37,293 bases of DNA, from the NCBI GenBank assembly GCA_016839625.1, contig JAEOTY010000154.1:1-37293 (forward strand), written 5' to 3'. A program made the position numbers and the translations under genes. Of this stretch, positions 8,951 to 17,644 are shown one piece after another. Under the pieces are notes generated by a model. It was not told the origin of the DNA. It saw only the letters and a list, made by a program, of their open reading frames with translations, and ran no database searches. The DNA comes from Candidatus Hodarchaeota archaeon (GTDB lineage Archaea; Asgardarchaeota; Heimdallarchaeia; Hodarchaeales; Hodarchaeaceae). Position 1 is the stretch's first letter. The number at the start of each line of letters is the position of its first letter.

Positions 8951-11332
8951 GTGTACTGTCGAATACTAATAAACGGTGTGGTTCAAGGAATCGGATTTCG
9001 TCCGTTCGTATACAATATTGCGTTAAAACATAATCTAAAGGGTTATGTTTTGAATCGAGGCGATGCTGGTGTTGAAATCCTAGTCAAAGGGAGTAAGAGT
9101 CAGATTGAGAATTTTATCTTCAGTCTAAAGAATCATAAACCGACATTAGCGCGTTATGAAACCTTTGTAATTGAATATAATCCATCACCATCAAGTTCAG
9201 ATCATAAAACGTTTGAGATCGCACCTAGCTCTCTAACACGTGGTTCCGCGGGTTCTTACATACCTCCAGATCTTCCTATCTGTGAAAAATGCATCACGGA
9301 AATGAAATCAGATCCTCGACGAGTTAATTATCCATTCACTTCTTGTGTCGATTGTGGACCACGATATACAGTGATAACCTCCCTTCCGTACGACAGACCT
9401 AGGACTGTAATGGAGGAGTTTCCCTTGTGTCCTGACTGTCTGGTAGAGTATAAAAATCCAGCTGATCGGCGATTCCATGCCCAAACAACATGTTGTTGGA
9501 ATTGTGGGCCAAGATATTATCTATTGGATAAATTTGGGAATGTAATATTTGACAAAGAGGACTTCCAAAACAATTGGCTTGATGTTGCTAAAATACTCGA
9601 TGAAGGCAATATTATAGCTATTAAAGGGATTGGTGGTACCCATCTTGCTTCTTGTACAGTAAATGATGATCCTATTCTAAAATTGCGACGATGGAAAGGC
9701 GCACGTGGAGACAAACCTTTTGCCGTAATGTCATCAAACCTGGATCGAGTAAGAATTTTTGCTGAATATTCACCAGCAGAAGCACAACTTCTTCAGTCTC
9801 TTACAAGACCAATTTTACTTCTTGAAAAGAAACACGATTTTCCTCTATCTCCCTTTATATCACCTAGATTGCATAACATCGGTGTTTTATTACCGTACGC
9901 AGGGATTCATTTTTTACTTTCGGAAAATATCACCGACCCAGCACTTATAATGACTTCAGGAAATCCAAGTAATATTCCAATCTTGATTGAGAATGAGGAG
10001 ATCCAACAACAACTCTCATCAGTCGCAGATTATTTTCTTCTCCATGATAGACAAATCTATCAACGAGCTGACGACAGTGTTATGCGATTCCACAAGGTAA
10101 ATGAAGAAGGATATCCTTTGCTCATAAGAAGAAGTAGGGGTTACGTTCCTGAGCCCATTCAGTTACCATGGACTTCCTCAAACATCACAGTACTTGCACT
10201 TGGAGCAGAAATGTATAATGTTGGAGCATTAGGGATTGGTGGTCGTTGCTTTCCAACCCAACATATTGGACATATGACTACAATCGAAAATGTTGACTTT
10301 TTTAATTCCACTATTGAACACATGAAAGAATTATTAGGGATCAAATCCCTTGATGCACTTGGTGGTGACCTTCATCCGCAATTCCTGACAACACAAAAAG
10401 GCCAACAACTTGCATCTGAAAATAATATCCCTTTTTTTCAGTTTCAACATCACTTTGCTCATTTAGGTGCATTGGCTTTAGATGCAAAAGTTGATCCACA
10501 AGAAAAAATCATTTGTGTGGCTTTAGATGGAACTGGATATGGAGAGGATGGAACAATATGGGGTGGAGAAATCCTGTACGGCAATTATTCTGAATATAAG
10601 CGACTAGCTCATTTGGAGAAACAAATCCTCTTAGGTGGAGATCAGGCAATTTCTCAGCCTTATCGAGTGCTTCTAGGCATTCTCCTCTCAGATTTTTCTC
10701 TTGAAGACATAACTGCAGAGTTTAAAAGAATACCATGGTTATCATGGATTCCACAAACCTCTTCTTATCCGCTTATTGGCAAACAGTTAGAGAAAATTAT
10801 GTTTCACAGGTCTTCAGGAGGTTTCCACAAAACTTCGAGTTGTGGCCGTCTTCTAGACGCTATAAGTGTTCTGTTAGGCGCTGCGAAGAATCGAACTTAC
10901 GAAGGTGAACCAGCTATCAAGCTGGAATCATTTGCTGAAAAAGCATTAGACAAATCCATCAGTCTTGAATTTAAATTATCCTCAATAACCACAGCAGACG
11001 GAATGGTTGAAATTCAAACCTCTCCTTTAATTCACAACATCTGGGAATATATTTGTCGAAATTATCAGCGTGAACGAATTGCATTGGCAGCGGAAAAAGC
11101 AATTGCTAGGAAGTTTGCGGAGGTCGCATTAGACCTTGCTAATAAGCATGGAGCGTCAAAAATTGGGATGTCAGGAGGAGTTTGTTACAACCGAGTGATT
11201 TTTACTGAATTTTATGAATATATTTCTAAATATGGAAATGCTAACAGTATCATTTCACACAAACGAATACCTTGTGGTGATGGAGGAATAGCAATTGGCC
11301 AAGTTCCACTGATTCAGGCCAAACTCGTCTGA
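8951..11332 (+). CDS. hypF: Carbamoyltransferase HypF ([NiFe]-hydrogenase maturation)
   Basis: Acylphosphatase domain RILINGVVQGIGFRPFVYNIA, zinc fingers CEKC...CVDCGPRYT and CPDC...CCWNCGPRYY, YrdC domain, C-terminal Kae1-like domain (FQHHFAHLGA, CVALDGTGYGEDGTIWGGE). GTG start. Confidence 0.95.
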   Translation: MYCRILINGVVQGIGFRPFVYNIALKHNLKGYVLNRGDAGVEILVKGSKSQIENFIFSLKNHKPTLARYETFVIEYNPSPSSSDHKTFEIAPSSLTRGSAGSYIPPDLPICEKCITEMKSDPRRVNYPFTSCVDCGPRYTVITSLPYDRPRTVMEEFPLCPDCLVEYKNPADRRFHAQTTCCWNCGPRYYLLDKFGNVIFDKEDFQNNWLDVAKILDEGNIIAIKGIGGTHLASCTVNDDPILKLRRWKGARGDKPFAVMSSNLDRVRIFAEYSPAEAQLLQSLTRPILLLEKKHDFPLSPFISPRLHNIGVLLPYAGIHFLLSENITDPALIMTSGNPSNIPILIENEEIQQQLSSVADYFLLHDRQIYQRADDSVMRFHKVNEEGYPLLIRRSRGYVPEPIQLPWTSSNITVLALGAEMYNVGALGIGGRCFPTQHIGHMTTIENVDFFNSTIEHMKELLGIKSLDALGGDLHPQFLTTQKGQQLASENNIPFFQFQHHFAHLGALALDAKVDPQEKIICVALDGTGYGEDGTIWGGEILYGNYSEYKRLAHLEKQILLGGDQAISQPYRVLLGILLSDFSLEDITAEFKRIPWLSWIPQTSSYPLIGKQLEKIMFHRSSGGFHKTSSCGRLLDAISVLLGAAKNRTYEGEPAIKLESFAEKALDKSISLEFKLSSITTADGMVEIQTSPLIHNIWEYICRNYQRERIALAAEKAIARKFAEVALDLANKHGASKIGMSGGVCYNRVIFTEFYEYISKYGNANSIISHKRIPCGDGGIAIGQVPLIQAKLV

Positions 11333-11482
11333 GAATAATCCTAACCCTGTTTAAACAAAATTTTTTTTTCGAGAGAAGACCCTTTACGAATACTTTTAAA
11401 ACTGATAGTTCCGTATTAACACTAAAAAAAATAGTCTTTCTCTATAACGATTCTAAAACATCCTAGGAGAGAAGAGATTAAA

Positions 11483-12094
11483 ATGACTGCTCCAGATGAA
11501 CCAAAAGAAAAAGATTACAAAGATTATTTAGAAGCTTTGTACCAAACATTGAATACCCTGAATGATCATTCTTTACAGGACCGAGATGAATTATATAGCC
11601 AACTTGCTATGGTTGAAGACGCTTTAGAAACAGTGCTAAACTGGACAAAGCTAGAGAAGAGTGCATTAAGGAATTTCGAGACAATTTTAGAGTGGACTGA
11701 AATTTTGTCACAAGAAACTGCAATCAATACGGATGAAATTCGTTATCGGTTACGAGTTGTTGTTCAACCACAGGTTGAGGCTTTCATCCAGAATCTTACT
11801 ACGTGTGAGAAAAGCGCTCTGAAAATGCTTGATGCTGTGAATAAGAACTTGGAAACACTACCTGCATTTTTAAAAGAATTTCAACAGACCAATTTTCAAC
11901 TACTCAGTATCCTCGGTTATGAACCCGAGAGTCAGACATCACACCTAGATTTAGCATTAGCCAATTTGTATCAGGGACGTTATAGGGAATTTGAACAAGA
12001 AATTAAATCATTGAATGATAATTTGATTCCCCCTGAAGCAGAAGAGGACACTGAAACAGTTGAAACAAAAAAGGACACTGAAACAGATTATTAA
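11483..12094 (+). CDS. Uncharacterised helical protein, 203 aa
   Basis: Long ORF with preceding gaggagag-like SD (cctaggagagaagag); helical composition; C-terminal repeat DTETVETKKDTETD; no family recognised. Confidence 0.7.
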   Translation: MTAPDEPKEKDYKDYLEALYQTLNTLNDHSLQDRDELYSQLAMVEDALETVLNWTKLEKSALRNFETILEWTEILSQETAINTDEIRYRLRVVVQPQVEAFIQNLTTCEKSALKMLDAVNKNLETLPAFLKEFQQTNFQLLSILGYEPESQTSHLDLALANLYQGRYREFEQEIKSLNDNLIPPEAEEDTETVETKKDTETDY

Positions 12095-12234
12095 AAATAA
12101 ATATAATCCATCATTGCATGAGTATTATTTAGACTTGAGCCCAGATTACATCGGACTAAAGTGTTTATTGCAGATATTTTAGAAGATGATTGGGAAAATT
12201 TGGCATATTTTGATTAAGAAGAAGGTTCTGTATT

Positions 12235-14019
12235 TTGTCACAAAAAAATCCGAAATTAATCTTTATTCAGAACATTGCAGAGCAGGAACGCCGTCTAGAT
12301 CATCAAATATCATCAGAGGCTAAATCCACGATAAAAAATCTTCAACATCGTCCCAAATCATACTATACAATAGAAGATGTAGAAGAGGTTGTTGAAACGC
12401 TCAAAGGAAAGATGCAAGCAATAAATAAGTCAGCACACACCGAGTTCTCGAAAAAAGGACTAAGAGGTATTGATAACATTGATACAATTAGTTCACCAGA
12501 CACTTTATTCCCAAATGAGGAAATCACCAGACTTGAAGAAGAAAATCGGAACCTAAAAGAGAAAATATCTGAAAGCGAATCATTGGAAATGAAAATAGAT
12601 GAACTGCAAATACTCTTAGATGAGAAGGAAACAGAAATAGCTCAATTACAAAGTCAAAGTGGAATAGACTCGGGTAAAGCTCATGATCAAATAGAAGAAT
12701 TGAATCGACTCCAAGAAGCATATGATGAGGCTCAACGGGCTGAAAAGAAAGCAATACAAGATCGTGAAAAGATAGAAGCTGAATTTGAGACTGTCGGTAA
12801 TGCTCTAATGTCTACAAGGCTCGAAATCGAAGAACTTCAAGAAGCATTAGGAAGCAAAGATATCGAAATTGAAAATTTAAAATCGGAAAAAAATATCCAA
12901 ATAGAGAACCTAAAATCTGAGGTCCAAGTATTAAGTTCTCAAGCAGAGGAAAATATTGAGCTAAACGAAAGTATTGCAACACTTCAGGAAGAAATCCTCA
13001 GTCTTGAAGATAAGCACAGACAAGAACTTGAGAACCAGGGGAAGAATGCTTCAAATATGACCCAACAAATTGACGAAATGGAATCAGAAAGAAACCAGAT
13101 GAAAGAAAGAATTTCACAATTAGAGCAAGAGAATGAAGATTTGTTATCAGATGCAGGAGAAACAAGTCAGGAAGCAATAGACATACGCAACAAATATGAG
13201 GAATCGCAACAATTATTAAATCAAAAAGAAGAAGAGAATAAAGAACTACTTCTTAGAGTAGAGAGGATTGAGAAAGAATCACTGAAATCTTCAGAACAAC
13301 TTGATACTCATCGTAATGAAAAAGAATCGTTAGAGTCTCAAGTGAATGATCTTGAAGTGCAGCTAAAGGGGAAAAACGAACGAATCCAGACAATTGAAGC
13401 AGATCGTAATGAATTACGAGAAAATCTTGCTAGTATGAAAATTGAACATGAAAAACAAAAAACCGTTGAAATCGATCTTAAAAGCCAACTTGGTATAAAA
13501 GAGCGTGAACTTGAAGAAAGACAGAAAGATATTGAAAGATTACGTGAAAAACAGGAGGAAGTTGTAAAACAGGCTGATTATTCTCGTTCTAAACAAGCTG
13601 AGGTTGAACGTGAACGAGATAAATATGAAAGTAATTTAAAATCCATTCGGACGCAGCTAGAAGATACAACAAATGAGCGAGATCGATTTATTAAGAGATT
13701 TGATGAAATAGAGGAAGATTTAGCAGACAAAAATTCCGAGATTGAATCATTAAAAGAATCGAACAATTACTTAGAAGAAAATATTAGCAAATTAAAAGAA
13801 ACTTTTGAGAACTTCAAAATAAACATGTCTAAGAATCCAAAATATGCGCTCCTATTTGTTCTTCAGGATATTCAACAAGGTACTGTTGAAGAGCTAGCTA
13901 AAACAGTTGGTTTACTTAAGGGAGGTGCAACTCGGTTACTAAAGGAACTTGACTCAGAAGGCTGGATTGATTTTAACGAAGAAAAATATTCTGCAAAGCT
14001 AAAAAAACAAATATTTTAA
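12235..14019 (+). CDS. Long coiled-coil protein with C-terminal winged-helix-like domain
   Basis: About 400 residues of Glu/Lys/Gln-rich heptad-like sequence ending in KYALLFVLQDIQQGTVEELAKTVGLLKGGATRLLKELDSEGWIDFNEEKYSAK (wHTH-like). TTG start. Confidence 0.75.
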   Translation: MSQKNPKLIFIQNIAEQERRLDHQISSEAKSTIKNLQHRPKSYYTIEDVEEVVETLKGKMQAINKSAHTEFSKKGLRGIDNIDTISSPDTLFPNEEITRLEEENRNLKEKISESESLEMKIDELQILLDEKETEIAQLQSQSGIDSGKAHDQIEELNRLQEAYDEAQRAEKKAIQDREKIEAEFETVGNALMSTRLEIEELQEALGSKDIEIENLKSEKNIQIENLKSEVQVLSSQAEENIELNESIATLQEEILSLEDKHRQELENQGKNASNMTQQIDEMESERNQMKERISQLEQENEDLLSDAGETSQEAIDIRNKYEESQQLLNQKEEENKELLLRVERIEKESLKSSEQLDTHRNEKESLESQVNDLEVQLKGKNERIQTIEADRNELRENLASMKIEHEKQKTVEIDLKSQLGIKERELEERQKDIERLREKQEEVVKQADYSRSKQAEVERERDKYESNLKSIRTQLEDTTNERDRFIKRFDEIEEDLADKNSEIESLKESNNYLEENISKLKETFENFKINMSKNPKYALLFVLQDIQQGTVEELAKTVGLLKGGATRLLKELDSEGWIDFNEEKYSAKLKKQIF

Positions 14020-14066
14020 TTCAGTAGAGACCAGCTTTTTCATATTCATTAACTAGGGATTTTAAG

Positions 14067-14921
14067 ATGGAATTGGAGAAAATCATTGGAATCTGTAAAC
14101 AAAACCTAATCGGTTTAAAGGCAGAGATTCAGTTAATCACTTCAGCTATTAATAGTAAAATCCCAGTAGTAATTGAGGGAGAATCTGGAACTGGGAAAAC
14201 AGAATTAGGAAAAACAATCGCACAAGCCTTAGAACGCCCTTTCTATCGTGTTGACGGGGATGAAAATCTCACAATCACTCATTTACGTGGATGGTTTGAT
14301 CCACCATTGGTTATGAAATCTGGTTTTGGAGAGAAAAGTTACATCCCTGGTCCTCTAGTAAATGCTATGCGAAAAGGTGGCCTATTTTTCTTTAATGAGG
14401 TCAACAGAGCTCCAAGTGAATCTATAAATGGAGTTCTAGCCGCTCTCGACGAAAGACAAATTGAAGTTCCCCAACTTGGTCGAATTCATGCAGTAGAGGA
14501 ATTTTACTCGATTTTTGCTAGAAATCCCTTAGAATATGTAGGGACAAATCCATTGCCTGAAGCTTTTTTTGATAGATGCATTTTAATTCGCCTCGAACAC
14601 AAAACTGGTGACGAAGCTGAAAGAATCGTGAGATTACGTACAAATTGTACTGATAGTGATCTAATTACAAAAGTTATTCTTTTTACAGATCGAACTAGAT
14701 CCTCTGAGAATTTTGAAGTAGGAGCAAGTGTCCGTGCAGCTATCCAGCTTACACAACTCTTAAAAAATAGTCCGAGAACTCCAGATATTGTATTTCCTGC
14801 AATCTATGCAGTTTACTCTGGTAAAGTAAAAATGCAATCAGATACGGTAAAAACTGTTGAAAATTGCCTTTATGAAATCGCAGAACCAATATTTTTTCCC
14901 ACGGATAAAAAAAAACTATAG
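14067..14921 (+). CDS. MoxR-type AAA+ ATPase (zero-frame product, 284 aa)
   Basis: Walker A EGESGTGKTELGK, Walker B GGLFFFNEVNRAP, sensor region FARNPLEYVGTNPLPEAFFDRC; ends DKKKL* in an A9 run. Confidence 0.9.
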   Translation: MELEKIIGICKQNLIGLKAEIQLITSAINSKIPVVIEGESGTGKTELGKTIAQALERPFYRVDGDENLTITHLRGWFDPPLVMKSGFGEKSYIPGPLVNAMRKGGLFFFNEVNRAPSESINGVLAALDERQIEVPQLGRIHAVEEFYSIFARNPLEYVGTNPLPEAFFDRCILIRLEHKTGDEAERIVRLRTNCTDSDLITKVILFTDRTRSSENFEVGASVRAAIQLTQLLKNSPRTPDIVFPAIYAVYSGKVKMQSDTVKTVENCLYEIAEPIFFPTDKKKL

Positions 14922-14941
14922 GGCGGGATTATATTCCCGCC
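14907..14941 (+). promoter_or_regulatory. Candidate -1 programmed frameshift cassette: A9 slippery run, 6-nt spacer, GC-rich stem-loop
   Basis: gat AAA AAA AAA cta tag; A9 at 14907-14915; heptamer A_AAA_AAA 14909-14915; spacer CTATAG; stem GGCGGGA(14922-14928)/TCCCGCC(14935-14941), loop TTATAT; no U-tract after the stem. Confidence 0.6.
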
Positions 14942-15949
14942 TCAGGAAAACAAACTGTATCGATTCGTGAAACAAAACAACACAAACACCTACTCGAAAG
15001 AATCTACGAGTATCAGCTACAACAAAGATTAACCACTGAATCAGCTCTAGATTTTACGAAACAAGCAGTTAAAACCAAAAATCTAAGAGCAATTGAGATA
15101 CTATCAGAGGTTTACCCTCGTGTTGTCGCTGAGGCTTTACATATCGATTTTGGTGATGCTGACTTTATACTGGAATCGAACTCATTAGTTTTTCAAATCA
15201 AAGAATTTCTCTCACCTGAAGAAAAAAGATTACTCTTCAAAAAAGTTATTCCAAAATTATTCAGACAAGCTGAGAGAATATTTCATACTATTGATAGAAC
15301 CAAATATCCTGTACAAGTTTCCTATCTTCCTGGCCATGCTTGGAATTTAGAGAGAACCATTGAGAACTTTCTTCTTTCTGGAGACACCACGTTTACTTAT
15401 GACCATGTAATTTGTTCTAAGAGAAAAGATAAACAAAAAAATGTTATTCTCCTGATTGATAAGAGCCATTCAGTTCTAGTATACCTTAAATTGATTATTC
15501 TTACTTCAATTATGTTTAGTTTTGTTATAAATCTAACCGATTTTGCTATTATCGGTTTTGACACTCATCCAGAGGTCATTAAAAGATTCATTGAATCAAA
15601 CATTACAAATCGGGATGTTATAGACCGTTTAATTAGCATCAGCTCAGGAGGAAAAACAAACATCTACTCTGCTTTACAAACTGCTAATAAAGAATTTTCT
15701 CACCAAATTAAACCTAAGAAAACTCTAGTAATGATTTCTGATCTCCTTGCCACTAGTGGAGGGGACTTTTTACCAGTTCTTAAACGAATGGACGATGTTC
15801 GTATTATTCTAACTCCACGAAGACAAACACTCCAGTTGACAGCTCCTATCATTAACCAGCTACGAAAACTACCTAATGTCAAACTCTACTTCATGAAACC
15901 TGACGAACGATTAATTCCCACATTGTTGGAAAAAGTTCTCTATGATTGA
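14909..15949 (+). CDS. VWA (von Willebrand factor A) domain protein, open frame lacking its own canonical start; probably expressed as a C-terminal extension of the upstream AAA+ ATPase (fusion ~627 aa, 14067-15949)
   Basis: Uninterrupted -1 frame ...TIGRDYIPASGKQTVSIRETKQHKHLLERIYEYQLQQRL...KNVILLIDKSHSVL...GGKTNIYSAL...LVMISDLLAT...; MIDAS motif DKSHS at 15458-15472 lies upstream of the ORF-track TTG at 15491, so the 152-aa ORF is truncated. Confidence 0.8.
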   Translation, partial: KKTIGRDYIPASGKQTVSIRETKQHKHLLERIYEYQLQQRLTTESALDFTKQAVKTKNLRAIEILSEVYPRVVAEALHIDFGDADFILESNSLVFQIKEFLSPEEKRLLFKKVIPKLFRQAERIFHTIDRTKYPVQVSYLPGHAWNLERTIENFLLSGDTTFTYDHVICSKRKDKQKNVILLIDKSHSVLVYLKLIILTSIMFSFVINLTDFAIIGFDTHPEVIKRFIESNITNRDVIDRLISISSGGKTNIYSALQTANKEFSHQIKPKKTLVMISDLLATSGGDFLPVLKRMDDVRIILTPRRQTLQLTAPIINQLRKLPNVKLYFMKPDERLIPTLLEKVLYD

Positions 15950-17427
15950 GAATCGGATACAACTCTTGAATGTGACTTCGTTTCAGTCGAGATTTTTTTT
16001 ACCATTTGTTCATATTTCTCATAATGAAAAAGTCGGTACACAGTTAGAATTCGCTCCCGAAAACCAGGATGGTCATAATCCTTTTCTGGTGTTTGAAAGA
16101 GCTCATGCTCAAATATAATTTTGCTTGGTTGAGCAATTAAAGTTGCAATGAAACTGTCAATTTCTTCTGAATCGAGTGTTTGGCTAGAATCAGAATCAAA
16201 CCGACGCCAATCAATCGTTTTTTCCTTTAGAACACTTGGTGTAAAAACCCTCTCTTCCTCTGTTAATGAATCAAAATAGTTGGCTCTTTTTTCTAATAGT
16301 ATAGGAACAGCTTGGTTTATAAGCTGTGTCCTCGCCTCAAGATCTAAACCGACGCCGTAATGATTCACTAGATCTTCCAGTTTCTCCTCAAGGAATAATT
16401 TGGGGGCAATTTCACGAGCAACATCCTCATTGAGCTGTGTTTTAGGAAATCGTTGATAAACATTTCTTAAAAAGGTGTTTGAGGGTTTCTTTTCTTCTGA
16501 GAGGTTAGAGAGCCACGTGATCTCTCGTGATAAGACTTGCATTGCTTCACTACGTTGTCCTAAGTGAATTAAAGAGTTGATTAATACATCGGAACCAACT
16601 AATTGCGCGGCAAAATAGTCAGCTAAGTATTCGGCCTGACGATTTGCAGAATAGAGAAACCTCACAGTTATCCTAGTAAGTAAAGCTAAAACCAGATATA
16701 CTAAACCCAAAAAGATTACGCGTTCTATTACTGTTACCAGATCTGGAGTATCAAATATTGCATCTAGAATTCCGGTGACAATCTGTAGATAGATAAAAAG
16801 ATAAGCAAGATTGAGAAATAACCTAGGGATTGACAGAACTAGCCGAAAAAGACTATCACCATTTTTTACATGAGCAAGCTCATGAGCAATCACAGCTTCA
16901 ATTTCTTCCTCGCTCAAGATTTCTAATACATTTGTATTGAGTACCAAATATGGTCTTCGAAGAAAGGGAATAGGAAGAAGATCTAGACTAAATGCATTGG
17001 GTACGGCTTTCCGGAACACAAAAATCTTAGTTACATTGATGTTCACCCTTTTTGATACATGTGAAACCAATGAAATGGTCTTTTCGACATGCTGAGCCTC
17101 TTCGGGAGTATATCCAGGCCCGTACAATGGTCTTGGATAAATTTGAATCATATTTTTATTTGAAAAAACGACATTAACAAGAAACACTAATAATAGTATT
17201 TGTAAGCCTGCAGTCATTAACAGCAGTAAGAAGGTAAATTGAGGGTTTGCAAATGGATTAATAGACACGTAAAATCCGAGGAATCGCGCAAATGCTCTCA
17301 AAGGTTCTGTTCGTTGTTCCTGACTAATAGAAATCCAAGAAACAACAATTATTTGAGCAAAGGTTAAAATGAAGAATGTTCCAGCATTAACAATCCTAGA
17401 TACCCTGATTCTTAGTATTGAAACCAT
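15940..17427 (-). CDS. M48 family membrane metallopeptidase (HtpX/Ste24-like)
   Basis: EAVIAHELAHVKNGDSLFRL (HExxH) with several hydrophobic TM segments; second zinc-ligand region RQAEYLADYFA. Overlaps the VWA 3' end by 10 nt convergently. Confidence 0.9.
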   Translation of the reverse strand: MVSILRIRVSRIVNAGTFFILTFAQIIVVSWISISQEQRTEPLRAFARFLGFYVSINPFANPQFTFLLLLMTAGLQILLLVFLVNVVFSNKNMIQIYPRPLYGPGYTPEEAQHVEKTISLVSHVSKRVNINVTKIFVFRKAVPNAFSLDLLPIPFLRRPYLVLNTNVLEILSEEEIEAVIAHELAHVKNGDSLFRLVLSIPRLFLNLAYLFIYLQIVTGILDAIFDTPDLVTVIERVIFLGLVYLVLALLTRITVRFLYSANRQAEYLADYFAAQLVGSDVLINSLIHLGQRSEAMQVLSREITWLSNLSEEKKPSNTFLRNVYQRFPKTQLNEDVAREIAPKLFLEEKLEDLVNHYGVGLDLEARTQLINQAVPILLEKRANYFDSLTEEERVFTPSVLKEKTIDWRRFDSDSSQTLDSEEIDSFIATLIAQPSKIIFEHELFQTPEKDYDHPGFRERILTVYRLFHYEKYEQMVKKISTETKSHSRVVSDSQS

Positions 17428-17644
17428 TTAGGCACCCCCGCCATACTGAAAATGTTTTCTTTGCTTGGTGTTTCATGAAATAAAATTAGTATTAAAATCA
17501 TTCATTTCAAAAAACGAGAATTGACTATATGGTATTTTCTTTTAGTGCAATTTTAATCACTCTCTCCCTGCTTCCAAAACAAAAAATAACTTATTAACTA
17601 TTAGATTGCGACCTTTCCTCTTGAAACGATAACCCTGGAGGAAA

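Noticed and set aside
12045-12090. Direct repeat AGGACACTGAAACAG x2
   Set aside because: Two short copies at the 3' end of a coding sequence encoding DTETxx repeats; ordinary low-complexity tail.
12095-12234. Protein-like stretch ...ADILEDDWENLAYFD* in the gap before the coiled-coil gene
   Set aside because: No adequate start codon and only ~27 codons open; could be a decayed remnant but cannot be supported.
14922-14941. GC-rich hairpin as an intrinsic terminator of the AAA+ gene
   Set aside because: Followed by ctcaggaaaacaaac rather than a U-tract, and it lies inside the open VWA frame.
15491-15949. ORF-track 152-aa protein starting at TTG 15491
   Set aside because: It begins after the MIDAS motif; the same frame is open back to 14909 with plausible protein sequence, so it is a truncated view of the VWA region.
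15940-15949. 10-nt convergent overlap of VWA and M48 genes
   Set aside because: Compact convergent stops are common in dense genomes; not evidence of functional linkage by itself.
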